This document shows positions 1 to 8,641 of a stretch of DNA of 64,000 nt, piece by piece. The DNA comes from Stigmatella aurantiaca (GTDB taxonomy: Bacteria > Myxococcota > Myxococcia > Myxococcales > Myxococcaceae): NCBI RefSeq assembly GCF_900109545.1, contig NZ_FOAP01000002.1, forward strand, positions 1 through 64,000. Direction: 5' to 3'. The stretch's first letter is position 1; each line of letters opens with the position of its first letter. The notes below the pieces were generated by a model, which saw nothing but the letters and a program-made list of their open reading frames with translations, had not been told where the DNA came from and searched no databases. A program made the position numbers and the translations under genes.

Positions 1-588
1 CGAGGCCGCCGGGTGTGCACCACGGACTCCAAGCATGGCTTGCCCGTGGCGCCCAATGTGCTCAACAGGAACTTCTGCCCCGAGGCCCCCAACCGTACCT
101 GGGCCACGGACATCACCTACGTGTGGACGGCCGAAGGCTGGCTGTACCTGGCGGTGGTGATGGACCTGTTCAGTCGCAAGGTGGTGGGCTGGGCCATGGG
201 CGAGCACATCGGCCGGCACTTGGTGCTCTCGGGCTTGCAGATGGCCCTGGAAGGGCGAGCGCCTCCCAAGGGCCTGCTGCACCACTCGGACAGGGGCAGC
301 CAGTACGCAAGCTCCGATTACCAGCAGGCCCTGGCCTCTGGGGGCATTGAGTGCAGCATGTCCAGGAAGGGCAACTGCTGGGACAACGCCGTGGTGGAGA
401 GCTTCTTCAGCAGCCTGAAGCAGGAGCTGGTCTACCGGACTGACTTCGCCACGCGTCAGCAGGCCCGCTCGGCCCTCTTCGAGTACATCGAGGTCTTCTA
501 CAATCGGCAGCGGCGGCACTCCACGCTGGGCTACTTGAGCCCCGTGGACTTTGAGAACGCCGCCCTACCTGTTACGTTGGCAGCTTAA
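1..588 (+). CDS. IS3-family transposase OrfB, 5' end outside window
   Basis: C-terminal 195 residues of an IS3-family DDE transposase (integrase core, rve), which cuts and joins the ends of its element. The frame is open from base 1, so the start lies upstream. The catalytic triad is visible: Asp in TDITYVW, Asp in HHSDRGSQY and Glu in NAVVESFFSSLK. The C-terminal motif FYNRQRRHSTLGYLSP is typical of IS3 OrfB. A likely right end of the element follows at 595-619. Whether the element is complete cannot be seen, since the OrfA part and the left end are outside the window. Confidence 0.93.
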   Translation, partial: RGRRVCTTDSKHGLPVAPNVLNRNFCPEAPNRTWATDITYVWTAEGWLYLAVVMDLFSRKVVGWAMGEHIGRHLVLSGLQMALEGRAPPKGLLHHSDRGSQYASSDYQQALASGGIECSMSRKGNCWDNAVVESFFSSLKQELVYRTDFATRQQARSALFEYIEVFYNRQRRHSTLGYLSPVDFENAALPVTLAA

Positions 589-594
589 GTCCTG

Positions 595-619
595 TGTCCA
601 CCAAATCGGGGCAAGCCCA
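595..619 (+). repeat. Probable right terminal inverted repeat of the IS3 element
   Basis: Six bases after the transposase stop the sequence reads TGTCCACCAAATCGGGG followed by CAAGCCCA. Read outward this ends in TGGTGGACA, the usual style of IS3-family ends. The matching left end is not in the window, so the exact boundary is inferred from position and resemblance only. Confidence 0.55.
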
Positions 620-1019
620 TGGCCACCTCAACGCGTGGAGCTACGGGCGCAAGCTCTCACCGGTGAAGAAGCGCGTGCTGGGACTGCTGCGGCTGGGAGC
701 TGTTCTGGCTCCCAGCCGTCCTTCACGTCAGTGCGCCGCTCTGCTCAAACTGTGGCCAGCGCTGTGGCGCTTCACGCGCTTGGAGGGGGTGGAGCCCACT
801 AACAACAAGGCGGAGCGGGACCTGCGGTTGGCAGTGCTGTGGAGAAAGGGCAGCTTTGGCACCCATAGCCCTCAGGGAAGTCGCTTCATCGAGCGATTGC
901 TCACAGTGACCGCCTCTCTGCGAGCTCAAGGCCGAAGTGTGCTGACCTTTCTGCGCGAGGCCATGCAGGCCTCCCTTCACTCTGCGCCTGCCCCCTCTCT
1001 GCTCCCCACTCAGACCTGA
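620..1019 (+). pseudogene. IS66-family transposase, C-terminal remnant
   Basis: The frame open to 1019 carries only the end of an IS66-type transposase. The motif GVEPTNNKAERDLR contains the conserved TNN-x-AER with the last catalytic Glu, and is followed by VLWRKGSFGTHSPQGSRF and a helical tail, the normal C-terminus of DDE_Tnp_IS66 proteins. Everything upstream (most of an approximately 500-residue protein) is missing. The IS3 element appears to have replaced or invaded it, because the IS3 right end lies directly upstream. The fragment cannot be an active transposase. Its far end abuts the truncated desulfurase gene. Confidence 0.8.
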
Positions 1020-1033
1020 ATCTCTCTCTTCCG

Positions 1034-1049
1034 GGGACTGAACGGTTAC
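1034..1049 (+). repeat. Probable terminus of the IS66-type element
   Basis: The sequence GGGGACTGAACGGTTAC sits exactly where the desulfurase-like reading frame on the minus strand loses homology: the TAA stop is supplied by this sequence. I infer that the IS66 element ended here. The other end is not available for comparison, so the call rests on the abrupt break in homology. Confidence 0.45.
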
Positions 1050-1660
1050 CACGCTTTCACATCGGGAAGTAGGTGAGGGCTGGAGTGCACCGCATCGATG
1101 ATGATCCAGGCGCCCACGGAGTGCGCGAGCTGCGCGGCCTCGATGACCTCTGGGGTTGTGCCTACCGAGTTGGCGGCGGCCGTCAGTGCCACCAGCCGCG
1201 TCCGGGGTGTGAGCAGCGCACGCAGATCCGCAAGCTCCAGCCGGCCCTCGGGCCAGCGGGCCTTCCAGAGCTTCACCTCCACCCCTTGTGCCTCCAATGC
1301 GCGCCAGGGACTGACGTTGGACTCGTGCTCCAGCTCGGAGACGATGATGTGGTCTCCCGGCTGGAACAACCGGCTGAAGGCCCGCCCGAGCTGGAAGGTG
1401 AGGGCGGTGGCGCTGGTGCCCAGGATGACCTCCCCGGGCTCGCAGTTCAGGAGGCTGGCGGTGGCGGTACGGGCCTGCGCCTTCAGCTCGGTGGCCACAC
1501 GGGAGGCCGGGTAGGGCTGGCCAACATTGCAGCTTCCCTGGGAGAGGAACTGGGAGATGGCCTCGATGACGTGAGTAGGCACCTGGGCGCCTGCGGCGTT
1601 GTCGAGGTAGCTGAAGCCGGACCGCAAAGCGGGAAAGTGCTGGGAGAACGTGAAAGTCAT
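1046..1660 (-). pseudogene. Cysteine desulfurase-like aminotransferase class V, truncated by IS
   Basis: N-terminal 204 residues of a PLP-dependent class V aminotransferase of the SufS-like 'cysteine desulfurase-like' subfamily (about 400 residues when whole). Visible family motifs are YLDNAAGAQVP near the start, GTSATALTFQL, the segment SELEHESNVSPWR and DAVHSSPH, with the Asp that pairs with the PLP ring. The protein stops three residues after this, so the PLP-binding lysine and the whole C-terminal domain are lost. The stop codon comes from the adjoining IS66-type sequence. The start at 1660 (MTFTFSQHF) fits the family N-terminus; ATG at 1675 is an alternative. It is almost certainly non-functional. 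Confidence 0.85.
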
Positions 1661-1721
1661 GTCGCGTGGGAGCATAGCGGCAAGGCCTCTGTGACGGCGC
1701 GATGACGTGCGTTGCGGGCCC

Positions 1722-1741
1722 TTGACGCAATTGATCGTCAA
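1722..1741. promoter_or_regulatory. Inverted repeat TTGACG-N8-CGTCAA in divergent intergenic region
   Basis: A perfect 6-base inverted repeat separated by 8 bases lies between the truncated desulfurase gene (minus) and the TonB receptor gene (plus). Its left arm also resembles a -35 box, but no good -10 element follows at the right distance. It could be an operator for either gene. Confidence 0.35.
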
Positions 1742-1788
1742 CTGTGACGACCCCCCGGCGGGCGGATCGACACACTGTGCCTCGTTTT

Positions 1789-1807
1789 CGCCCCACCTGT
1801 TGGGGCG
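1789..1807 (+). promoter_or_regulatory. GC hairpin in leader of the TonB receptor gene
   Basis: CGCCCCA and TGGGGCG form a perfect 7-bp stem around the 5-base loop CCTGT. The hairpin ends 13 bases before the ATG at 1821, just ahead of the GAGG ribosome-binding site. It could influence ribosome access; no riboswitch class was recognised. Confidence 0.35.
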
Positions 1808-1820
1808 GCTTCGAGGACAT

Positions 1821-4535
1821 ATGGTTCGCTCCACGTTTTCGCTGGTCATCGCCGCATTCGCAGGCACCGCGGCCGCTCAGGGCGGCTCCGGAATCCGCGG
1901 CAAGCTCACGGACGCCAAGACGGGTGAGCCCCTGCTGGTATGCCCCATCTCGGTCATCTCTGGGGGTAACACTTTCGTCGAGACGAACCTGGAAGGGTTC
2001 TACGAGCTGCCCCTGCCGCCGGGCACCTATGACGTCCGCTTCTGGTGCGACCAGTACGAGGGCGTGGATGTGAAGGGCATGCGGGTCGCCGAGGGCTTCG
2101 TGGCGCGCGACCTCGCGCTCAAGCCGGTGGAAGGCGCCTTCACCGAGGAAGTCGTCGTCATCGGCACCGTGGACACCAAGAGCGAGAGCGGCCTGCTGCT
2201 CCAGCGCAAGCTTGCGAACACCGTCCAGGACTCGATTGGCAGCGAGCAGATCTCCCGCTCTCCGGACTCCAATGCCGGGGATGCGGTCAAGCGGGTGACC
2301 TCGGCCACGGTGGTGGGGCGGAACGTGTTCCTGCGCGGGCTGGGTGGGCGCTACGCCGCCACCACCGTCAACGGCGTCTCCCTGCCCAGCACGGACCCGG
2401 ACGGCCACCAGGCCCCCCTGGACCTCTTCCCCAACTCGCTCCTGTCCACGCTGACGGTGCAGAAGACGTTCTCGGCGGAGATGGGCGGCGCCTTCGCGGG
2501 CGGCGTGCTCGGCATCGAGACCAACTCCTATCCCGCCACCCTGCAGACCCGGCTGCGCCTGTCGCTGGGTGCCAACTCCGAGTCCACCTTCCGCTCCCGC
2601 CGCACGTACTCCGGCGGCAGCCTGGACTTCCTGGGCATCGATGATGGCTCCCGCTCGCTGCCCTCCAGCGTTCCTTCGGACCGGCCGCTGACGACGCGCG
2701 ATGCGCAGGCGGAGCAGGTGAGTGAGAGCTTCTCCAACACCTGGTCGAGCCGGACGTCGAGCGGACTGCCCAATGGCAGCCTGAGCTTCTCGGTCGGCAA
2801 CACCCACTCCTGGGGCGATGGCCGGGCCTTCGGCTATCTGGCGAGCGCCCTCTACTCCCGGAGCGACGCGGTCACCAACGCCGACGCCCAGACGTTCCGC
2901 ATCAACGACCAGGACCTGATTCCCAAGGACCTCTACCGCTCGGAGTTCGGCGCCACGAACACGAACCTGGGCGCCCTGTTCAACGCGGGCTACCAGCTGG
3001 ATTCGCTGAACGATGTGAGCGTGCTGTCCCTCGTGAGCAGCTCCACCGAGGACTCGGCCCAGGTGTTGCGAGGCTTCTCCGACACCGACAACGCGGAGTT
3101 CGATGCCACGCGCTTGAAGTTCTCGCAGCGCTTCCTGAACTTCAACCAGCTCCGGGGCACCCACCGCTTCGGCGCGGAAGATGCCCTCACGCTGCGCTGG
3201 CAGGCGAACGTGTCGGTGACGCAGGCCAAGGAGCCGGACACCCGGGATCTGCTCTACCTCGATACCAACGGCGTGCGGCGCTTCCGCCAGGCCGCCAACA
3301 GCGGCGAGCGCTTCTTCTCCTCACTGGGCGACACGAGCGGGGGAGGCAGTGTGTCGCTGCGCTTCCCACTGGGCGCCGTGGAGATGAACGTGGGCGCGTC
3401 CGCGCAGATGTCGCAGCGCCGCTTCGACGCGCGCCGCTTCTCCTTCCTGTTCGTCGGGGAGGATCCGGAGATGCTGGGGCTGCCCGCGGAGGAGATGTTT
3501 TCGGGCGACAACATCGGCCCCTCGTTCCTTGCCGAGGAGCGGACGTTCCTGACCGACAGCTACGACGGCTTCCAGTCCATCTACGCCGGCTTCATCAGCG
3601 CGGAGGTCAGCCCCCTGGAGCGGTTGCGCCTCATCGCCGGAGCGCGCGTGGAGGCCTTCACCCAGCGGCTGGAGTCCGGCAGCAGCTTCGCCCAGGGACA
3701 GGCGCCCGCGTCCACGGACAACACCACGGTCAACCCGATGCCGTCGCTGAACGCGGTCTACGCCTTGACGGACAAGGCGAACCTGCGCGCCGGTTACAGC
3801 TTCACGGTGGCCCGGCCTCAGTTCCGCGAGGTGGCCCCCTTCCTCTATTACGACGCCATCCGCCGCCGCAGCGTGAGCGGCAATCCGGAGCTGCTCTCCT
3901 CGCGCATCCACAACGCCGACCTGCGGTGGGAGTTCTTCCCCACCGAGAGCGAGCTCTTCTCCGTGGGCGGCTTCTTCAAGCGCTTCATCGATCCCATCGA
4001 GCAGGTGGTGGTCAGCTCCATCCAGGGCGATGTCGGCTACCGCAACGCCGAGGGCGCCACCGCGCTGGGGCTCGAGCTGGAGGGCCGCGTCTCCCTGGGC
4101 CGCCTCAGCCCGGTGCTGAGCCCCCTGCGCGTCGGGGCCAACCTGAGCCTCATCCACTCCCGCGTGAGCCTGGGCCAGGGCCAGCAGATCAGCACCAGCG
4201 AGAGCCGCCCGCTCCAGGGCCAGTCGCCCTACGTGGCCAACGTGAATGCCACCTACACGCGGGAGAGCTCGGGCACCGAGGTGACGGTGCTCTACAACGT
4301 GTTCGGCAAGCGCATCTCGGAGGTCGGCTTCAACCGGCTGCCGGACACCTATGAGCAGCCGTTCCACCGCGTGGACGTGACGGTGTCCCAGCGGCTCTCG
4401 GAGGACCTGCGGCTGAAGCTGACGGGCACCAACCTGCTCAACCAGTCCTCCAACTTCCAGCAGATCGGTACCGACGTGTTCCGCTACCAGCCCGGCGTCA
4501 CCGCCGTGGCCCAGGTGGAGTGGAGCCCGTTCTGA
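1821..4535 (+). CDS. TonB-dependent outer-membrane receptor
   Basis: A 904-residue outer-membrane active transporter. A signal peptide (MVRSTFSLVIAAFAGTAAAQ) is followed by a carboxypeptidase-regulatory-like beta-sandwich (about residues 22-110), then the plug domain (EEVVVIGT, VFLRGLGGRYAATTVNG) and a beta-barrel ending in phenylalanine, the usual signal for the BAM machinery. The start at 1821 gives a proper signal peptide and has GAGG upstream; the frame is open further 5' but that part looks like leader. The substrate is unknown. The next gene encodes a beta-helix lipoprotein 35 bases downstream, suggesting a two-protein surface uptake or binding module. Plug plus regulatory domain is typical of polymer or siderophore receptors, but nothing here fixes the ligand. 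Confidence 0.9.
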   Translation: MVRSTFSLVIAAFAGTAAAQGGSGIRGKLTDAKTGEPLLVCPISVISGGNTFVETNLEGFYELPLPPGTYDVRFWCDQYEGVDVKGMRVAEGFVARDLALKPVEGAFTEEVVVIGTVDTKSESGLLLQRKLANTVQDSIGSEQISRSPDSNAGDAVKRVTSATVVGRNVFLRGLGGRYAATTVNGVSLPSTDPDGHQAPLDLFPNSLLSTLTVQKTFSAEMGGAFAGGVLGIETNSYPATLQTRLRLSLGANSESTFRSRRTYSGGSLDFLGIDDGSRSLPSSVPSDRPLTTRDAQAEQVSESFSNTWSSRTSSGLPNGSLSFSVGNTHSWGDGRAFGYLASALYSRSDAVTNADAQTFRINDQDLIPKDLYRSEFGATNTNLGALFNAGYQLDSLNDVSVLSLVSSSTEDSAQVLRGFSDTDNAEFDATRLKFSQRFLNFNQLRGTHRFGAEDALTLRWQANVSVTQAKEPDTRDLLYLDTNGVRRFRQAANSGERFFSSLGDTSGGGSVSLRFPLGAVEMNVGASAQMSQRRFDARRFSFLFVGEDPEMLGLPAEEMFSGDNIGPSFLAEERTFLTDSYDGFQSIYAGFISAEVSPLERLRLIAGARVEAFTQRLESGSSFAQGQAPASTDNTTVNPMPSLNAVYALTDKANLRAGYSFTVARPQFREVAPFLYYDAIRRRSVSGNPELLSSRIHNADLRWEFFPTESELFSVGGFFKRFIDPIEQVVVSSIQGDVGYRNAEGATALGLELEGRVSLGRLSPVLSPLRVGANLSLIHSRVSLGQGQQISTSESRPLQGQSPYVANVNATYTRESSGTEVTVLYNVFGKRISEVGFNRLPDTYEQPFHRVDVTVSQRLSEDLRLKLTGTNLLNQSSNFQQIGTDVFRYQPGVTAVAQVEWSPF

Positions 4536-4570
4536 GCAGTTCCCCTCGAATCACACCCAACGGAGAGATC

Positions 4571-5926
4571 ATGAAAGCAATGCGGACGTGGGCCAGCGTG
4601 TGCGCCCTTGCGGTACTTCCCGCGTGTGGCGATGACCAGGACGAGAACGTGGTGCCCCCGCCTCCGGCCAGCAGCGCGTGCGCCGAGGGCCAGGCGGTGT
4701 GCGAGGTGTCCCAGAACATCACCGAGGACACCACCTGGACGAAGGACCACACTTATGTCCTCACGACGAACGTGTTCGTCGAGCGGGGGACGCTGACGAT
4801 CGAGGCCGGCACGGTCATCCAGGGCCGGCTGAACTCCTCGCTGGCCATCACCCGGAACGCGAAGCTGGCCGCCCGCGGCACGGCGGCGGCGCCCATCGTG
4901 TTCACCAGCGCGGTGGACAAGGGCTCCCGTCAGGCGGGCAACTGGGGCGGGCTCGTCCTGCTGGGCAAGGCGCCCATCAACGTCCAGGGCGGCGAGGACA
5001 ACATCGAGGGCTACCCGGAGAGCGAGAACACCCGCTACGGCGGCACGGACGCGGCGCACAACTGCGGCACCCTCCAGTATGCGCGCATCGAGTTCGCGGG
5101 CTTCCGGCTGGGCGGCAACAATGAGTTGAACGGCCTGACGCTGGGGGCCTGTGGCACGGCGACCACCGTGGACTACGTGCAGGTGCACCGCGGCCTGGAT
5201 GACGGCGTCGAGATGTTCGGCGGCACCGCCAACCTCAAGCACATCGTCGTCACCCTGGCGGACGATGACGGGCTGGACTGGGATCAGGGCTGGCAGGGTA
5301 AGGCCCAGTTCGTCGCCATTCAGCTCAGCCGCCTGGCAGGCAACAACGGCATCGAGGCGGACAACAGCTCCGCCTCGCCGAACGCCACCCCGCGCTCGTC
5401 TCCCACGCTGTGGAACGTGACGCTCGTGGGCGCGGACCGTGCCGCGGGCGCTTCGGCCCAGACCCAGGGCGGCGCCATCCTGCGCGTGGGCTCCGCGGGC
5501 AGCATCAACAACTCCATCATCGCCTACTTCAATGACTTCGCCATCGACATCGCGGGGCCGGACTCCATCGCCGAGGCCAACGCGGGCCGGCTGATCGTGA
5601 GCAACAGCACCTTCTGGTCAAACAAGGTGGCCTACGGCGAGACGACCTTCGTGGTGAAGTCCAGCAGCGATGGCAGCGACTTCAGCGAGTACAACGTCTT
5701 CCTGGGCGAGTCGGGCCGGGGCAACAGCGTGGCGGACCCGAAGCTGGGCAAGGCTCTCTACAAGGATCCGACCCCGGAGGTTCCGGGCCCCAGCTTCAAG
5801 CCCGAGGTGGCCATCCCCGGCGGCACGCCGCCCAACGATGGTTTCTTCGACACCAACGCGGGCTTCCAGGGGGCCGTGGGAGAGACCGACTGGACGGCTG
5901 GTTGGACAGCTTACCCGGCGAGCTAG
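4571..5926 (+). CDS. Beta-helix-like outer-surface lipoprotein
   Basis: A 451-residue lipoprotein. The signal peptide ends in the lipobox LPAC with Cys about 18 residues in, and the start at 4571 has GGAGAG upstream. The mature part shows the pattern seen in large surface proteins of Bacteroidetes and myxobacteria: [65 protein letters not shown]. These short repeating strands suggest a right-handed parallel beta-helix. No catalytic residues were identified. It follows the TonB receptor at 35 bases and probably shares its transcript, so a role in presenting ligand to the receptor is plausible but inferred. A strong hairpin follows at 5945-5978. Confidence 0.75.
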   Translation: MKAMRTWASVCALAVLPACGDDQDENVVPPPPASSACAEGQAVCEVSQNITEDTTWTKDHTYVLTTNVFVERGTLTIEAGTVIQGRLNSSLAITRNAKLAARGTAAAPIVFTSAVDKGSRQAGNWGGLVLLGKAPINVQGGEDNIEGYPESENTRYGGTDAAHNCGTLQYARIEFAGFRLGGNNELNGLTLGACGTATTVDYVQVHRGLDDGVEMFGGTANLKHIVVTLADDDGLDWDQGWQGKAQFVAIQLSRLAGNNGIEADNSSASPNATPRSSPTLWNVTLVGADRAAGASAQTQGGAILRVGSAGSINNSIIAYFNDFAIDIAGPDSIAEANAGRLIVSNSTFWSNKVAYGETTFVVKSSSDGSDFSEYNVFLGESGRGNSVADPKLGKALYKDPTPEVPGPSFKPEVAIPGGTPPNDGFFDTNAGFQGAVGETDWTAGWTAYPAS

Positions 5927-5944
5927 AACTACGGTTTCCCCTCT

Positions 5945-5978
5945 GCCGCCCCGTCCGGATCCTACCGGATGGGGCGGT
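5945..5978 (+). terminator. Intrinsic terminator-like hairpin
   Basis: CCGCCCCGTCCGG and CCGGATGGGGCGG form a 13-bp stem with one G-U pair and a 6-base loop, starting 19 bases after the lipoprotein stop. Only a weak T-run follows (GTTTCGGGTT), so it may be only a partial terminator. Confidence 0.6.
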
Positions 5979-6038
5979 GCCGTTTCGGGTTGAGGCCCCT
6001 GGGACCCGGGGATCCGAAATTTGCTGAAACACTGTCCA

Positions 6039-6052
6039 CCACGATGTCGTGG
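6039..6052. promoter_or_regulatory. Perfect dyad CCACGA-TG-TCGTGG upstream of the POTRA gene
   Basis: A 14-base perfect dyad lies about 100 bases before the ATG at 6152. Its size and symmetry suit a dimeric regulator's operator. No convincing -35/-10 pair was found next to it. Confidence 0.35.
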
Positions 6053-6151
6053 CCAAATGCTACATGATGGCCATATGTCCTCTCGTGCCGCGCCCGCCGT
6101 GCCCGCTGAACCGTTGATGCCGCAGCCCTGGCCCCTCTGCTTCTGAGCGGT

Positions 6152-7765
6152 ATGGTGGGACGTTTCCGATGGCTCTGCGGGCTTCTTCTCCTGCTGCTGG
6201 CCAGCGTCGGCCTGGCGCAGGAGGCGGAGCAGCGCCGCGAACCCCTCGTCTTCAGCGGCAACGTCGTGTTGTCCGACGAGCTGTACCTCGCGATGCTCGA
6301 TCTGCCGTCGGACTTCAAGGTCAGCGCCGCCGAGGCGGGGCGGATCCGGGACCGGCTGCTCTCGTTCCTGCTGCAGGCGGGCTATGAGCTGGCACGGGTG
6401 GATGCGGTGGTGCAGGGCGAGCGCATCCTCGTGGACATCGATGAGGGGCAGGTCGAGAAGGTCATTCTTCGCGGCCAGGGCTCGCTGCGCACGGTGCAGT
6501 TGATCATCGGCCTGGGGCTTCCCAACAACGTCTTCAACCGTCCCTACCTCAAGCGTCAGTTCACCCAGCTGCGTGAGCGGAACGGGGTGGAGGTGGAGCG
6601 GTATGAGCTCGTCCGAAGGGACGATGTGTCCCACGTCGGGCCCCAGGTGAACACCCTCGAGCCCATTCCCCTCATCGACACCCGCAGCTGGTCGACGAAT
6701 CACCCCCTGCTTCCGCCGCGGGATGACTACCAGTTGCACATCCTCGTCCACCGCCGGGAGTGGGTGACGGGACTGGGCGTCATGGCGGGGCTCAACGGGG
6801 TAGACGGTCTGCTGCTGGGGCTCGAGTACAAGGGAGCGGATCTCCTGCTGAACACCGACCGGTGGCGCGCCTGGACGCAGCTCGGGGGGAAGATCCGTTC
6901 AGACGTGGTCGACATGCACGACTATCTGGCGCTCACCCGGGTCAGCACCGAGGTGCAGTGGCTCGCTCCGCGCCTGCACCTGGGCATCCGGCCCGCCCTG
7001 GCGCTGCGGGGGGAGCTCACGAGCCGCCAACGGCCCGATGTCGGCCTGGAGAGCTACTTCGCCACCCGGGCGCAGCTGGCGCTGGGGCTCCTCTACGATC
7101 GCATTCCCGGAATGCTCTTCGCGCTGGGGTTGGGGGCCGAGAAGCTCGATGTCTTCTCACTGCGCCGGGTGGAGGGAACGGGGGCTCGCGAGGGAATCGA
7201 GTCGAGTTCGACGTTCCAGCCCTACCTGGGGGGCACGGCGCAGATGATCTTCGATACCGATGAGATCCGCAGGGACCGCCGCCATGAGATCGCCATCCTG
7301 GGCCAGTACTCCCCGGACTCCACCGGGCGCAGCTACGGACAGCTGAGCTACCGCTACCAAAAGGTCTGCGAGATCGGCTGGCACGATGTGTGGGTCACCA
7401 GCAAGGGGGCCTATCTCTGGGGCAAGATGCCCTTCTCCGAGGAGCAGCCGGTGGGAGGGCCTCACGTCCGGGGCGTCTTCGACGACCGCTTCTTCACCCG
7501 CAGCGTTCTCAGCACGGGGTTGGAAGGGCGCTTCTCGCTCGTCCGGGATCTCTACAAGGTCGGTCTCTTCACCGATATGGCGCTGTTCGGCGAGCGGAAC
7601 CGCGCGGACGGGACGTCGAAGCCGCGGCTGGTGGGCGCCGTGGGCCCCAGCGTTCACCTGCTGCTCGCCGACACCTTCCAGTTCGATCTCTATTACAGCG
7701 TGGGGCTGGCCCGCGGTGGCGAGATCGAGAGCGGCTTCTCGGCCACCCTCAAGCAGGCCTTTTGA
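6152..7765 (+). CDS. POTRA/beta-barrel outer-membrane protein (BamA/TamA-like)
   Basis: A 537-residue exported protein. A signal peptide (cleavage near GLAQ, residue 23) is followed by one or two POTRA-like domains (about residues 30-170: FSGNVVLSDELYL, VEKVILRGQGSLRTVQLI, YLKRQFTQLRERNGV). A long beta-strand-rich region then ends in LKQAF; the terminal Phe is the BAM recognition signal. This is the Omp85 superfamily plan (BamA, TamA, ShlB). The barrel is too divergent to name the member. It is co-directional with the TonB receptor and lipoprotein but separated by a hairpin and about 220 bases. Its 3' end overlaps the convergent downstream gene by 17 bases. Confidence 0.7.
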   Translation: MVGRFRWLCGLLLLLLASVGLAQEAEQRREPLVFSGNVVLSDELYLAMLDLPSDFKVSAAEAGRIRDRLLSFLLQAGYELARVDAVVQGERILVDIDEGQVEKVILRGQGSLRTVQLIIGLGLPNNVFNRPYLKRQFTQLRERNGVEVERYELVRRDDVSHVGPQVNTLEPIPLIDTRSWSTNHPLLPPRDDYQLHILVHRREWVTGLGVMAGLNGVDGLLLGLEYKGADLLLNTDRWRAWTQLGGKIRSDVVDMHDYLALTRVSTEVQWLAPRLHLGIRPALALRGELTSRQRPDVGLESYFATRAQLALGLLYDRIPGMLFALGLGAEKLDVFSLRRVEGTGAREGIESSSTFQPYLGGTAQMIFDTDEIRRDRRHEIAILGQYSPDSTGRSYGQLSYRYQKVCEIGWHDVWVTSKGAYLWGKMPFSEEQPVGGPHVRGVFDDRFFTRSVLSTGLEGRFSLVRDLYKVGLFTDMALFGERNRADGTSKPRLVGAVGPSVHLLLADTFQFDLYYSVGLARGGEIESGFSATLKQAF

Positions 7766-8627
7766 CGGAGCCTGGGGACGCGAGCCGTGCGGCCAGGGCG
7801 GTGCGCGCTTCTTCCGGAAGGCGGGGCCCGGCCAGTACCAGGGCGCGCTGGGACAGCTGCCGGTAAAGCTCCGCGATGTCTGGTGGCAGCGCTGCCAGGT
7901 GGCGGGCCACGATCTCCGCGTCTCCCCGGGCGATGGGGCCCGTGAGGCCTCCGGCCAGCCCGCGGGCTTCCATGCCCCGCACCGCCGAGCGGGTCAGCGG
8001 CAGCAGGGCCGTGAGCGCCTCTGAAGGGGAGATGCCCGCGCAGCCCAGCGCCTCCACCGCCGCGGACAGGAGCGCCACCACGCAGCCCGCGCTCAGCACC
8101 GCCCCCGCGTGGTAGGCGGCCCGCTGGGATTCGGGCACTTCCAGGACGTGCAGGCCCAGATCATCCGCCATCCGGCGCAGCACCGCCTTCAGGGTGCGTG
8201 AGCGGGTACTGAGGGCCACCGAGTGTCCGGCCAGCGCATCCCGCGGATCCGAGACCGCGCAGAGCGGATGGAACGAGCCAAGGGGTCGTGCCCGGGGAGC
8301 CCCCAGCGCGTCCAGGGACAGCGCTCCCGCGCAATGCACCAGGGCCGCGCCCCGTCCCAGTTGACCGTCCAGCTCCTGGGCCATCCCGGGGATGGCGGGG
8401 TCAGGAACGCAGAGCAGGCACACGCGGGCCTGACGCACGTCCTTGTCCGTGGCGGGCTTCAGCCCGAGCGCCTTCACCCGGGCACGTCCGGCCTCCGTCC
8501 GGCTCAGCACGCGCACGGGCCAACGCCGTGCGGACAGGGACAGCGCCAGGGCGCCTCCCAACCGGCCCGCGCCGGCGATGAGGAGGGGAGGGCGCCGGGA
8601 TGGGGGAGGGGAGGAGCGTGGGGCCAC
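7749..8627 (-). CDS. Rossmann/DUF2520 NAD(P)-binding protein
   Basis: A 292-residue cytoplasmic protein with an N-terminal dinucleotide-binding fold (LLIAGAGRLGGALALSLS, GxGxxG type) and the C-terminal helical DUF2520 domain (CVVALLSAAVEALGCAGI, LTGPIARGD). The family resembles ketopantoate reductases and F420-dependent NADP oxidoreductases, but its substrate is unknown. Typical family length is 280-300. It lies just downstream of the Clp-type gene on the same strand (14-base gap) and may be co-transcribed with it. It converges on the Omp85-like gene with a 17-base overlap of coding ends. Confidence 0.8.
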   Translation of the reverse strand: MAPRSSPPPSRRPPLLIAGAGRLGGALALSLSARRWPVRVLSRTEAGRARVKALGLKPATDKDVRQARVCLLCVPDPAIPGMAQELDGQLGRGAALVHCAGALSLDALGAPRARPLGSFHPLCAVSDPRDALAGHSVALSTRSRTLKAVLRRMADDLGLHVLEVPESQRAAYHAGAVLSAGCVVALLSAAVEALGCAGISPSEALTALLPLTRSAVRGMEARGLAGGLTGPIARGDAEIVARHLAALPPDIAELYRQLSQRALVLAGPRLPEEARTALAARLASPGSVKRPA

Positions 8628-8641
8628 GGAGGGATGGGCGG

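Noticed and set aside
594-1019. Intact 141-residue protein
   Set aside because: The first ~40 codons are the IS3 end and unrelated sequence; only the last part resembles IS66 transposase, so it is a remnant.
1722-1750. TTGACG as a -35 box for the TonB receptor
   Set aside because: No acceptable -10 sequence occurs 15-19 bases downstream, so only the inverted repeat is recorded.
723-3164. Long open frame on the minus strand
   Set aside because: It runs antisense through the TonB receptor gene, is Arg/Gly/His-rich low-complexity translation and has no family motif. It is a by-product of GC-rich third positions.
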